Shown piece by piece: positions 44,497-52,719 of a stretch of 64,000 nt of DNA (position 1 is its first letter; each line of letters starts with the position of its first letter). The translations under genes and the position numbers were made by a program. The stretch is from a virus. The notes beneath the pieces are model-generated. The model had not been told where the DNA came from, searched no databases, and saw only the letters and a list, made by a program, of their open reading frames with translations. The DNA lies in IMG/VR virus record IMGVR_UViG_3300031857_000091, positions 1 through 64,000 of that record. The stretch is one strand, 5' to 3'.

Positions 44497-44542
44497 ACAT
44501 AACAGCGATGGGGATTTTGAATAGTTAATTTGAAGCCGATAG

Positions 44543-44838
44543 TATTTTTCCGCATAGGAGTTTTAAATTTTTTGGGTTTAAATCAACTATTTCCTTTAAG
44601 AGTTTTAAACGGTTGAACTAGTACCATTTTTTCTAGAGTTTCAAAAACTAGCTTAGGTTTTTCTTTAAGAGTTTTAAATATTTTACCTAGAGTGCTAAAA
44701 TTTAATTCCTGACAAGAGTTTTTTAGAATTTTCTAGGATGTCTTTGTAAGGGTTTAAAACATCCTGCCGCCAAAATCTTGCTAAGGGTTTTTGCGGCTTT
44801 TAAGGATTCTAAAGGTTTTTACTTTTCCTTTTAGGGTT
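44543..44838 (-). repeat. Degenerate repeat array upstream of the portal gene
   Basis: About ten copies of a motif close to TTYCTTNTAAGRGTTTT, spaced 21-42 bases apart. Read on the minus strand they match the AAACCCTTACTAGGAATAAA motif of the array at 57218-57680. The intervening bases are not conserved and there is no ORF. The array fills nearly all the space between nrdB and the portal gene. Function unknown; candidates are DNA packaging or regulatory protein binding. Confidence 0.75.
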
Positions 44839-44888
44839 TTTCATTCTGTCGCATTTACCTATAAAATTGTTTAATCAGGACTAACACA

Positions 44889-46130
44889 ATGTCAGAAAAT
44901 AGTAAGAAATATAGAATAAATAAAGACAGTCTAAGTCGGTTATTGTCTGAGTCTGGTGGGCTAGGGAATGGGCAGTATGACCCTCTAGAATCAATTATTA
45001 TTAATAAACCAAGAAAGTATACCGCAACAGAGTTAACTGATGCCTATAGAAGTATTTGGGCTTGTCGAAAGGTTTGTGACTTCTTGCCACGGATGATGGC
45101 GCGCGGATGGGGTAAGATAAACCTAAACCTCCCAACAAATATTGAACTAGAAAACAAGTTGAATAAGGATTTATCTTTACTTCGCCACAAATATAGAGAA
45201 GGGCAACGATTAGCTAATTTATATGGCGGTGCAGTAATTATCCGTATAGTGGAAGATGGGCGGGAATACTCTGCACCAATAAATAAGGAAATAACAAACC
45301 TGCGCTACTCTCGCGTTTTTACCCCGTGGGAAATATACCCTAGATTGGATGAAAGTGAAGATATTTACTCTCCTGAATATTATGAAATGAGTGCTTCTAT
45401 CGAGGGGCAAAAAACGGTATTTAAAATTCACAGCGATCGCATTATTCGCTTCAGTGGAGCGACTACAGATTACGAGTCAATGAGACTTAATCGTGGCTAC
45501 GAAGATTCTCTCTTAGTTCCATTCCTAGACCCTTGCCTAAGATATTTAACCGCAGTTAGTTATGTTGGCGCTTCGGTTAGTAGTTTTGAGTTTGTTATTC
45601 ATAAGCTACAAAATCTGTTCACCGAGTTGGAAAATGAAGAATCTCAGTTACATCTAGCAGAACGGTTAAGGGTTGCACATAACTCTCTTAGTGCGTTAAG
45701 GGGAATGGTTGTAGATAAAGAAGAAGAAGACGTGGCTGTGGTAAGCAGAAACTATGCGGGAGTCACGGAAATTATCGCTACACTGCGAGATGAAATGATA
45801 GCTGCTTCAGGGTTGACTAAACCTCAATTCATTCAAGAGCATCCCTCTGGATTAGCTGCTACAGGACAAAGCGAGAGGCTAGCTGAGGCAGATAATATTA
45901 GAGCTTTGCAAGAAGAAAAATGGGGACAATTGATAGAGGAAGATTGCCGATTGGTGTTGAAGAAGCATAAATACTCTTACAACAATTGGAAATGGGAATG
46001 GGCTAATCTCTTTCAATTGAGCCCGTTAGAAGAAGCAGAATTACATCAAATGGAGGCTAATTCAGATGCTATCAGGATTAGCTCAGGAGTTTTGACCCCA
46101 GAAGAAATAAAGAAACGGAGAGACCTTTGA
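44889..46130 (+). CDS. Portal protein (DUF1073-like)
   Basis: 413 residues. The N-terminal SIWACRKVCDFLPRMMARGWGK segment and the NLYGGAVIIRIVEDGREYS region match the DUF1073 portal family (HI1409-like). The protein ends in acidic helices. Portals form the dodecameric ring at the head vertex through which DNA is pumped. AGGA precedes the start codon. It is separated from the terminase by 11 kb, unlike most tailed phages. Confidence 0.8.
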   Translation: MSENSKKYRINKDSLSRLLSESGGLGNGQYDPLESIIINKPRKYTATELTDAYRSIWACRKVCDFLPRMMARGWGKINLNLPTNIELENKLNKDLSLLRHKYREGQRLANLYGGAVIIRIVEDGREYSAPINKEITNLRYSRVFTPWEIYPRLDESEDIYSPEYYEMSASIEGQKTVFKIHSDRIIRFSGATTDYESMRLNRGYEDSLLVPFLDPCLRYLTAVSYVGASVSSFEFVIHKLQNLFTELENEESQLHLAERLRVAHNSLSALRGMVVDKEEEDVAVVSRNYAGVTEIIATLRDEMIAASGLTKPQFIQEHPSGLAATGQSERLAEADNIRALQEEKWGQLIEEDCRLVLKKHKYSYNNWKWEWANLFQLSPLEEAELHQMEANSDAIRISSGVLTPEEIKKRRDL

Positions 46131-46169
46131 TTTATGTGACAATAAAAGAAACGCGCTTTTCTGCCTGCA

Positions 46170-46643
46170 ATGAAGCCCATAAATATCAAAACTTTAAATA
46201 CTTTATTTAGCTTGTTGACCGAAGAAGAGTTGAGTACTGACTTTGGGAAGTTTAAGCTTAAACACAAATTGATTTTAATTAAGCAATTATCTAATGGAGA
46301 TGAAACTATTGCAACAGGCGTTGATTATTTGTTAAATAACGTTCTGGCAGAAACTTTTATTGCTGATGTTGATAATCAAATACTTTTAAGCATCCATTAT
46401 TCTCCCATAGAGATTCAAGATATCAATTTAATCTTAGGACTCCCGGAAACTAATTTAGTGCTATCTGAGAACTTGTTAAATAGTGTCTACAATAAGAACC
46501 ATGATGTCCCCAAGGTTCAGGAATTATATTATCAGTTAAAAGCTAAACACTTCAAACCACCTAAATATTATCTTGACAATAAATATCAAGGGCTAACCAA
46601 TGTGGCAGATAGGTTGCAATATGAACAGGAGATGAGCAAATGA
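46170..46643 (+). CDS. Hypothetical protein downstream of the portal
   Basis: 157 residues, helical, with an acidic N-terminal half (LLTEEELSTDFGKFKLKHKL) and a basic C-terminal part. Its stop overlaps the next start (ATGA). By position between portal and other structural genes it could be a head-completion or connector protein. No family recognised. Confidence 0.65.
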   Translation: MKPINIKTLNTLFSLLTEEELSTDFGKFKLKHKLILIKQLSNGDETIATGVDYLLNNVLAETFIADVDNQILLSIHYSPIEIQDINLILGLPETNLVLSENLLNSVYNKNHDVPKVQELYYQLKAKHFKPPKYYLDNKYQGLTNVADRLQYEQEMSK

Positions 46644-47107
46644 ATTACGATAATTTGCCAGAGATTAATCGAGAATACCGTATACAAGAGCTTGTTTCAC
46701 CGCCTTTGTGGTTTGAAGGATACTCAATTTATCGAACTGCGTGGTGTAAAAAATGGGTGGCGCTAGTCATTCTAGACCCTGGGTTTGCGCAAAAAGATTT
46801 ATCGATTGACGAGCTATATCAGTCAATTCTTTATGAATGGGAGTTACATCATTATCCCAATGACATCCGAGGTATTCCCGTCCCAAACCCTCCTCGGCTT
46901 TATCAACTAGAGGATGCAGTCAAATATTTTTATTACAAGCAAGTAGTAATTGAGTCTGTTAAACCTAGTACAAAATATATTTCTTCAGCTTATCCTCTTA
47001 AGTTACCTTCTCGAACACAAAGCACCCCACCAAAACAAGCTAATAGGGTGCTTTCTACTATTTCCTCTATACTGAGGAGTTTGACCGGGAATGAGTCTAG
47101 GTATTGA
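46640..47107 (+). CDS. Hypothetical structural-operon protein
   Basis: 155 residues, Trp/Tyr-rich, with a C-terminal basic Ser/Thr-rich tail (about residues 118-155) that is probably disordered. It is translationally coupled to the preceding gene. No family recognised; possible head-tail adaptor by context only. Confidence 0.65.
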   Translation: MNYDNLPEINREYRIQELVSPPLWFEGYSIYRTAWCKKWVALVILDPGFAQKDLSIDELYQSILYEWELHHYPNDIRGIPVPNPPRLYQLEDAVKYFYYKQVVIESVKPSTKYISSAYPLKLPSRTQSTPPKQANRVLSTISSILRSLTGNESRY

Positions 47108-47391
47108 ATTAGCGATCGCTCACCGGAATTCTTAAAATTCTTAATGATTGCTGTACCGCTGCTATTGGGTGAAGATTATCTAGTTTTATTAAGCGAGCAG
47201 CAAAATCTTTTACTTCCGCTAAAAGAAATAATTATTTTGTTTGTAGGCAGTTAAGAGTAGTTCACGCCATTTGATATCTGTAGCGACATCAGTAGCTTGC
47301 CACTACTTTTGTTCGCGGTGATTAACAAATAGTAACACTAAAACTCTTCTTGTTTAATTCAAAAAGAAGAGTTTTAGTAAAATTAGCTAAA
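47108..47391. other. Intergenic region with terminator
   Basis: A 284-base stretch without a gene. On the minus strand a fragment reading ...VKDFAARLIKLDNLHPIAAV... has an open frame of about 40 codons but no start codon and no recognised match, so it may be a gene remnant. A short hairpin plus TTGTTCGCGG (47291-47320) resembles 61527-61554. The rest is AT-rich and ends in a strong terminator. Confidence 0.5.
47337..47382. terminator. Bidirectional terminator hairpin
   Basis: ACTAAAACTCTTCTT and AAGAAGAGTTTTAGT pair over a 12-base loop between the convergent genes ending at 47107 and 47392. Confidence 0.9.
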
Positions 47392-47658
47392 TTAGCTAAA
47401 GCATTGATTTATCAATAGGCTATCTGACCCCATCCAGTCAGCTACATTGCTGGTTTCTTTTGCGATATACCATTCTTTTTTAGAATTCGTAGTGTAAGTG
47501 TAAACACGATAACAAGTTTTTAGATAGACATTTTCTTCGTCGGTTAAATCAGGATCTGGCAATACTAAATAAAAATCACTGCACTTAATGCTTGTTTGAT
47601 AATACTTGTCTATTATCTCCTGCATAGAATATGTGCCAACATAAGTTATTTTTTTCAT
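47392..47658 (-). CDS. Hypothetical protein
   Basis: 88 residues, with a Tyr-rich N-terminal half and acidic middle (LPDPDLTDEENVYLKTCYRVY). No family recognised. It is the last gene of a short minus-strand stretch. Confidence 0.65.
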   Translation of the reverse strand: MKKITYVGTYSMQEIIDKYYQTSIKCSDFYLVLPDPDLTDEENVYLKTCYRVYTYTTNSKKEWYIAKETSNVADWMGSDSLLINQCFS

Positions 47659-47712
47659 TTGTGTGCCTTCTTGTTAAAAAAAATTTTTTACTCTAAAAAA
47701 ATGGGAAAAACG

Positions 47713-47826
47713 TTAATGCGACAAACCGAAAATCAAATACAAAATTAGGAAAAGCAAGATAACGAGAGGGGCGAGAACAATTGCGGCAATTACTCCAGCG
47801 ATAAATCGAGCAAAAAAGGTAATCAT
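47713..47826 (-). CDS. Tiny membrane protein next to the MITE
   Basis: 37 codons, almost wholly hydrophobic (ITFFARFIAGVIAAIVLAP then LVILLFLILYLIFGL), consistent with one or two membrane spans. Its start codon is only two bases from the MITE, with no ribosome-binding site visible, so the element may have removed the original upstream part or control region. It may be a relic. Confidence 0.4.
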   Translation of the reverse strand: MITFFARFIAGVIAAIVLAPLVILLFLILYLIFGLSH

Positions 47827-47828
47827 TG

Positions 47829-48217
47829 GAAAAATGGGTAGAAACCCCGTCCTTGAGGACGGCTTTATATTTTGTCGAAATTAGTGTAAAATAAAAGTAC
47901 GCAACTAAGACCTTATTAGTACGGTGAAACACCCTGTGGCGGGACACCTGTTGAAAAAATGAGTAACCGAAATGGTACTCGGTGCTATGCACGACAGCCT
48001 CAGCCCCCATAAAGAAAGACTGTAAGCGAGTGAAAAAGCGTAAGTAAAAAGTAACCTGAAAGCAATAGCTGACAGGTTAAAGGCAATTGACACCGCCTTG
48101 TGAACTGCTGTTGTATTAGTGCTAAGGCACGATATGACAATGTGGTTGCTTCGAGCAATGACTAGCATTTGTTAGTTATCTCATCTAAAGAATCCACTCA
48201 CCTTTAGGTAGTGGAGT
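47829..48217 (-). mobile_element. IS200/IS605-type MITE, copy 2
   Basis: Inverted copy of the element at 28564-28952, about 98 percent identical by eye. It has the same flanking TTGAC at its left (48218-48222) and lies between a small hydrophobic ORF and the 48244 gene. It contains no transposase gene. Peptides that can be read from it are shared with copy 1 only because the DNA is shared. Confidence 0.88.
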
Positions 48218-48243
48218 GTCAATTGTTGTCTCTAAATTGAAAA

Positions 48244-48456
48244 CTAAATTGAAAATTCGCTAATTGCGGTAGACAATCGGTCTATTTCTGCCAATTTATA
48301 GTGAGGAATAACCAGAACAAGGTCATCCCCAGTTCCGCAGGTTTCTAGGCTTACTACCCAGTTTTTCCAAGTTCTTTGAACCAGTAAAATTCGGTCTGTA
48401 TCTATGTTTAGCTGGGTTGCAATAATTTGTTTTTGGAGATCTTGATTAATTTTCAT
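48244..48456 (-). CDS. Hypothetical small protein
   Basis: 70 residues, amphipathic, no recognised motif (RILLVQRTWKNWVVSLETCG). It lies between the MITE and the 48506 gene on the minus strand. Real gene status rests on a normal start, coding density and composition. Confidence 0.6.
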   Translation of the reverse strand: MKINQDLQKQIIATQLNIDTDRILLVQRTWKNWVVSLETCGTGDDLVLVIPHYKLAEIDRLSTAISEFSI

Positions 48457-48505
48457 AGTTTGCTGTGTTATTTGAAGAGACCCGCCGGAGATGGCGGGAA
48501 AAAGC

Positions 48506-48820
48506 TTACATGATAAACAAGTCTATTGCAGTTTGAATCCGGCTATGATAATTTTCTATTGCCGGAGTGTACTTGAAGCTTTCTATTGCCCCAATTTCCT
48601 TGTTGTTGTACAAGTCATAAATAAAAGCCGTGTAAACGCTGTAACTCGAACAATATCGCGTAGCCGGGAAATCTTTTCGGCTCAAGACTACCAAGTATTG
48701 CTCAGACAATTCTGAGCACAGAAGCCACTCGGGGTTGCTTATTGTTTGGCTAGGGCGAGGAGTTAAAGGGGGTAAATTTACTTTAGTTTGTGAAATAACT
48801 GGTAAAGCTGGTGAATTCAT
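48506..48820 (-). CDS. Hypothetical protein
   Basis: 104 residues, Pro/Ser-rich at the N-terminus (LPPLTPRPSQTI), then a more ordered helical region. It has a family promoter just upstream. A CCCGCC-aggcggg-like hairpin lies past its stop (48481-48500). No family recognised. Confidence 0.65.
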   Translation of the reverse strand: MNSPALPVISQTKVNLPPLTPRPSQTISNPEWLLCSELSEQYLVVLSRKDFPATRYCSSYSVYTAFIYDLYNNKEIGAIESFKYTPAIENYHSRIQTAIDLFIM

Positions 48821-48855
48821 TGATTTAATTTCCTGTTTTTTGGTTTACGCTTCCT

Positions 48856-48884
48856 ATCCTAATTTATCCTTTTAAAAATGTCAA
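48856..48884 (-). promoter_or_regulatory. Promoter of the TTGACA/TTTTAAAA family
   Basis: Minus strand: TTGACA, 17-base spacer with TTTTTAAAAGGATA, TAGGAT. Unlike most copies it lacks the AGTAC before the -35 box. It faces the gene starting at 48820. Confidence 0.7.
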
Positions 48885-49010
48885 CCAGATTGAGGAAAAT
48901 TTTTTTCTCTCTTATTTTTGGTAAAATAAAAGGATTCCTTGAATTCTCGAGTTAATCGAGATTCCTGTTTTGTTTACGATTTACGGCGATCGCTACAGCC
49001 GTTTCCTTTT

Positions 49011-49340
49011 TTACCATCGCAACTTAATCGCTTCATAGATAAGCTCTACCCATAACCCGTTTACCATTTTGCAGGATAACTGGAACACCAAATAGCCGTG
49101 ATATTGTGCAAGATTATATTTTTCATAGTCTCTGTCTAACCCTACTCCTGTCCCGTGGGCTTTGGGTGAGCGAGAATAAGTCCCCCCTTGTATCTCTACC
49201 GCTACTTGAGAAGGTAGATGAGCAAAATCAAATCTAAACTTTCTCCCGGTGATAAGCTGCACTTCTCTATCAAGGATTACTAGAGGGTATGTCTTCCCCC
49301 ATAATGTTAAAAATTTTTCTTCTATTTTTGATGAAGGCAT
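49011..49340 (-). CDS. PD-(D/E)XK endonuclease-like protein
   Basis: 109 residues: RKFRFDFAHLPSQVAVEIQGG supplies Asp and the E-X-Q of a PD-(D/E)XK-type active site, followed by a HGTGVGLDRDYEKYNLAQYHGYLVF pattern seen in small Vsr/DUF559-type or phage Holliday-junction-type nucleases. It is probably a small DNA nuclease of the phage. Single gene on the minus strand. Confidence 0.72.
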   Translation of the reverse strand: MPSSKIEEKFLTLWGKTYPLVILDREVQLITGRKFRFDFAHLPSQVAVEIQGGTYSRSPKAHGTGVGLDRDYEKYNLAQYHGYLVFQLSCKMVNGLWVELIYEAIKLRW

Positions 49341-49416
49341 GAATGTTTATTATTGTGATGATAATTTGCCAAAGTTACTATTAATATAACTTTGATAATA
49401 CTAAAACATCAACATC

Positions 49417-49713
49417 ATGATAATTAGAACTATTCAATTATTTGTTAAAACAACTAACTATCGATACATTACCGAGGTCTATAACCATTTATCTAAATCA
49501 TGGTCACCTATAGAAAAATGTCATTATCACTATAAAGATGCCAAGGTGCGAATTAACGAGGGCATTGTTTTTTTAGTGGGACATAGTATAGACAACGAAA
49601 CAGAGTTAAGTAATTTTACTGTTGATTTTTTGGGACAATCTATTGATTGGAATGATGATACAATAGTTTATAAATATATAGAATGGATTGATTATTTTAG
49701 TGCTTACTATTGA
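49417..49713 (+). CDS. Hypothetical protein
   Basis: 98 residues, Tyr/Trp/Ile-rich, with basic middle and acidic C-terminus (DDTIVYKYIEWIDYF). Transcribed alone on the plus strand and followed by a hairpin terminator. No family recognised. Confidence 0.65.
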   Translation: MIIRTIQLFVKTTNYRYITEVYNHLSKSWSPIEKCHYHYKDAKVRINEGIVFLVGHSIDNETELSNFTVDFLGQSIDWNDDTIVYKYIEWIDYFSAYY

Positions 49714-49775
49714 TGTCTTAGTAATGTTATATTTTTAAAAGCAATATTTGTTTAAATATAATCTTTTATTTTTTG

Positions 49776-49804
49776 CTCTCACAAAAAGCTTGTGGGAGTT
49801 TTAT
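49776..49804 (+). terminator. Intrinsic terminator
   Basis: CTCTCACA-aaaagct-TGTGGGAG (one G:T wobble) followed by TTTTATTATTT. Confidence 0.85.
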
Positions 49805-49955
49805 TATTTCACAAAAAAAATACCAAAATTCATTTAAAAATTAAGCTTAATTCGTTTAGTCGCTTAAACTGCTATTTATTCTGATTACGTCTTACTGCCT
49901 TTATTCGTAAGGATTCTTACAATTAGATGTGACATGATATTTAGGTGTTAAGCGT

Positions 49956-50417
49956 ATGGCTACTAATTTTTTGGTAGGGGGTGGCAACAAGGTAAGCGTC
50001 AAAGTAACGGCAATACCAGAAACTGTTGCAGAACCTCAAAATGGTGGATCTACTCTTTTATATGGTGGAACTCAAGCTGGATTCAATATCTCTGCTGACC
50101 AAACAGATTCTAAGGTTTTTGAAGACGAGCTAGGTTTTGCTTTTGGTGTAGTCACAGGTCAATCATGGGACGTTCCTTGGACAGCTAACCTTTTGACTGC
50201 TGACCCTGGGCATCAAATTTTAAAAGCAGCTGCAATCGGTGCTGTTTCTGGGAAAAAAGTCGGTATCACAGTTGAAGTCAAAAACCAAGCTCAGGCGACT
50301 ATTTCCAAGCTGGATGGAGTAGCTATAGTTACAAATTATTCAGAAGATTATCCTGCTGATGGAATCTTAACTTATAACTGCACCTTTACTGGTTACGGAA
50401 GTCCAACACTTAGCTAA
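49956..50417 (+). CDS. Major tail tube protein
   Basis: 153 residues with the beta-rich pattern of tail tube subunits: SVKVTAIPETVAEP at the start, ...GQSWDVPWTANLLTADPG, and GILTYNCTFTGYGSP at the C-terminus. The name is supported by pattern and by the presence of a tail. It is well away from the tape measure gene, which is unusual. Confidence 0.6.
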   Translation: MATNFLVGGGNKVSVKVTAIPETVAEPQNGGSTLLYGGTQAGFNISADQTDSKVFEDELGFAFGVVTGQSWDVPWTANLLTADPGHQILKAAAIGAVSGKKVGITVEVKNQAQATISKLDGVAIVTNYSEDYPADGILTYNCTFTGYGSPTLS

Positions 50418-50445
50418 TAAAACAGATAATAAAGAGGTGATTTAA

Positions 50446-50769
50446 ATGGCGGCTATTCAACCTACCGATATTTTTAGTGGTTACACTGCTGATGGAAACG
50501 GGCTTACAATTCCTTTTTCTTCAATTCCTGGACTTACTGCGGCAGAAGCTCATGCAGCAACTGGAGATGCTCGCGAAGTTTTACGTCTTATTTTAGAAAA
50601 GTATTTTGTTGCTATAGAAGCAATGCCTGCCAACGAAAAGCCTGCTTTTATGAGTATCTCTAGAGGCAGCTTAGTTGGTTTAACATCTAGTACAGTTCGC
50701 AGAAGTTACTCAATATCTTTTGATGAATCAGTTGGAGCTGTGGCAACTTCTATTAGACCAGAGCCTTAG
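50446..50769 (+). CDS. Tail-associated hypothetical protein
   Basis: 107 residues, with a perfect AGAGGTGA Shine-Dalgarno before its ATG. Ala/Ser-rich with a terminal beta segment (VRRSYSISFDESVGAVATS). Operon with the tail tube gene, terminator follows. Tail accessory role by context only. Confidence 0.65.
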   Translation: MAAIQPTDIFSGYTADGNGLTIPFSSIPGLTAAEAHAATGDAREVLRLILEKYFVAIEAMPANEKPAFMSISRGSLVGLTSSTVRRSYSISFDESVGAVATSIRPEP

Positions 50770-50805
50770 TTTTGATTGACACACATTATTTGTGAAAACA
50801 TAAAC

Positions 50806-50830
50806 CCCCTCTTTGTAAAAAAAAGAGGGG
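50806..50830 (+). terminator. Intrinsic terminator
   Basis: CCCCTCTTT and AAAGAGGGG pair over a short A-rich loop, 36 bases past the stop of the tail gene. Confidence 0.8.
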
Positions 50831-50850
50831 ATGTTTGGTAACTAAATTTT

Positions 50851-51114
50851 TTAGAATTCTACAGGCGGTTTGTCTGGGTAATAATCTATGTACTCGGTTA
50901 TAGGAACATTAATTGTTCTTGTTTTAACAACTTCGTAGCAAGTGTTAGACAAATAGCCTTCACTTTCGTCATGCTGAACCCAGTCGTATTCCTCAACTTG
51001 TTCTTGTATTTTGATACATTTTAACGCTTCATAGAAAGCGTCAAAAGATGTACGAAACAGACTCAATGCTTCTTCTATGTCGGTTACTGTTTGGCTGTTG
51101 GGTGTCATGTGCAT
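50851..51114 (-). CDS. Hypothetical protein
   Basis: 87 residues, acidic with Tyr-rich C-terminus (VPITEYIDYYPDKPP). ATG at 51114 or two codons later. It has a promoter of the shared family upstream. No family recognised. Confidence 0.65.
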   Translation of the reverse strand: MHMTPNSQTVTDIEEALSLFRTSFDAFYEALKCIKIQEQVEEYDWVQHDESEGYLSNTCYEVVKTRTINVPITEYIDYYPDKPPVEF

Positions 51115-51141
51115 TCATTGCTTGTTTTGTTTACTCATCTA

Positions 51142-51170
51142 CCTTAGCACGATACTTTTAAAACTGTCAA
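51142..51170 (-). promoter_or_regulatory. Promoter of the TTGACA/TTTTAAAA family
   Basis: Minus strand: TTGACA, spacer with GTTTTAAAAGTATC and a weak -10 (CTAAGG at 17 bases or TAAGGT at 18). It faces the gene starting at 51114. Confidence 0.7.
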
Positions 51171-51207
51171 GTAAATTTACAAACAAAACAAACATCCGCA
51201 AACAATC

Positions 51208-51621
51208 CTAAAAATTAAGTGATAGTTGAGTCACCCTTTCCTTTTTTTTAGCCAGTAAAGCAACAAGCGCAGTAATCAATCTAGCTGTTTCTTCATCAGT
51301 TAATGTATCAGCCTCTTCAATAGTTCTCTCAATCAATCCTGGCTTGTTTTTAGCTTCTTGTGTTTTTGTGTTGTTTAAATGAGCAATCAATTCATCTGGA
51401 GAAATCTGCATCAATTCAGCCATTTTGTAGATATGCTCGTTTTTTGGATAAGATTTAGCCTGTTCCCAGAATGTCACGGTGGATGTAACTACCCCAAACT
51501 TTTCTGCCATTATTCTACGTACCCAGTAACACTTTTCTCTTTCTTTATGGCAAATGATTCCCCATCTTTGGGCTGGGGTTTGCTGTTCGTACGGGATTTT
51601 TAACAAAGCATCTATCTTCAT
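51208..51621 (-). CDS. XRE-family transcriptional regulator
   Basis: 137 residues from the second ATG. A Cro/C1-type helix-turn-helix occupies about residues 35-75 (FGVVTSTVTFWEQAKSYPKN), followed by an acidic/helical C-terminus that may dimerise. Divergent from the 51812 winged-helix gene, with which it shares the intergenic region. A phage repressor role is plausible. Confidence 0.7.
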   Translation of the reverse strand: MKIDALLKIPYEQQTPAQRWGIICHKEREKCYWVRRIMAEKFGVVTSTVTFWEQAKSYPKNEHIYKMAELMQISPDELIAHLNNTKTQEAKNKPGLIERTIEEADTLTDEETARLITALVALLAKKKERVTQLSLNF

Positions 51622-51811
51622 CATGGCGGTTTCGTTATCTGTCAAACTAATCTTTTATTGTTTTTATTGTAACCAAAGTTTTGCAAAGTAAAAACAAATT
51701 ACTAAAAACTCATATATATAGGATACGGTTTAAAATATAAAGTTTGTTTGTAAATTGTTTAAAAAATAACCATCGTCGATTAAAATGTAAAAACGTCTAA
51801 GAGGAAAATTT

Positions 51812-52645
51812 ATGCTCTTCCAACTTAACCAATTGAAAATCACCCCTGATTCTTTTAGATTGCTTTATGCGATCATAACAGCCGCTTATCACTCCAAAGT
51901 ATTGGAAACTACTCACAAGAGTCTACAGAAAGACTCTAGACTTAGTGAGTATAAAGTGCGAAACTCTCTACTAGAACTAAAAAAAGAAAAACTTATTACA
52001 ACCAAAACAAGTACTGATGGCATAAAGATAGTTCTTGGACAACAAATAATTGAAATGATTTATCTAGACTATACAAAAAAAGGAGCTAGTCAACGAACAA
52101 GAAATATGGCTGAGATAAAAAAGTCTCAACCTCCCAAACAGGAGGTAGAAGCTACGAAGTGCCAGACATTATCGACGCAGAGCTTGACTCCATCGAACCG
52201 CCAGAATACTTCAAAGCCTTCTTTGCGAAGCACTTCCAAGAAAGGAATTTTGACGGAGACAGTGAGTCAAACTCCGAAACAAGTACAGACAGCACCAGAG
52301 AAGCCACCAACAAAACCAACAAAACCACCGACGACCAAACGCCCACCATCAAAACCACGAACAAGCCAAAAGCTAAAGGCTTCGGATAAAAAGCCTTATA
52401 TCACCACCAGAGGGACTCTCTACAAGTTTTTTGAGGAATGGCTCAAAAATTATGAGATTTTAAGCGAACTAGATATAGCTTGTCTTCTCAAGAAAGATGA
52501 TCAGAAAATGATGCGCTATTGGATAAACTTTCAGGACTATGCCCGTTGCTGGTTGAGCCGTAATCGGCAAATTGAAAGACCGGAGAGAGACTTAAACAAA
52601 ATCAAGGCGATGAAAAAATTCGCGGGATTAGCCAAAGCGAGTTAG
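51812..52645 (+). CDS. Winged-helix replication-associated protein
   Basis: 277 residues. The N-terminal 90 residues form a winged-helix-like domain (TPDSFRLLYAIITAAYHS...RLSEYKVRNSLLELKKEKLI), the middle (about 110-190) is Pro/Thr/Lys-rich and disordered, and the C-terminal 80 residues are helical with KKPYITTRGTLYKFFEEW. Position right before the DnaB-like helicase suggests a loader or initiator role. The disordered middle overlaps a second open frame (52159-52389). Confidence 0.6.
   Translation: MLFQLNQLKITPDSFRLLYAIITAAYHSKVLETTHKSLQKDSRLSEYKVRNSLLELKKEKLITTKTSTDGIKIVLGQQIIEMIYLDYTKKGASQRTRNMAEIKKSQPPKQEVEATKCQTLSTQSLTPSNRQNTSKPSLRSTSKKGILTETVSQTPKQVQTAPEKPPTKPTKPPTTKRPPSKPRTSQKLKASDKKPYITTRGTLYKFFEEWLKNYEILSELDIACLLKKDDQKMMRYWINFQDYARCWLSRNRQIERPERDLNKIKAMKKFAGLAKAS
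52159..52389 (+). CDS. Overlapping ORF within the winged-helix gene
   Basis: A GTG-started frame of 76 codons, +1 relative to the winged-helix gene. The N-terminal half (DIIDAELDSIEPPEYFKAFFAKHFQERNFDGD) looks like an ordinary protein sequence; the tail is Thr/Asn/Lys-rich. The GTG is preceded by AGGAGG at a longer than usual spacing of about 13 bases. It could be a dual-coding gene or only a coincidental open frame. Confidence 0.35.
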   Translation: MPDIIDAELDSIEPPEYFKAFFAKHFQERNFDGDSESNSETSTDSTREATNKTNKTTDDQTPTIKTTNKPKAKGFG

Positions 52646-52719
52646 CTTTTTTGACCAAGATAAGAGATAATATTTTCTTGTCTAAACAAGTTTGTGAATT
52701 AACAAATAAAGGAGTTTGT

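Noticed and set aside
28771-48010. A shared reading frame inside both MITE copies
   Set aside because: It occurs in both copies because the DNA is nearly identical. It has no recognisable transposase motif and lacks a credible start.
52651-52719. Longer DnaB start at the TTG at 52651
   Set aside because: The ATG at 52720 has a proper AAGGAG at correct spacing and the extension lacks DnaB character.
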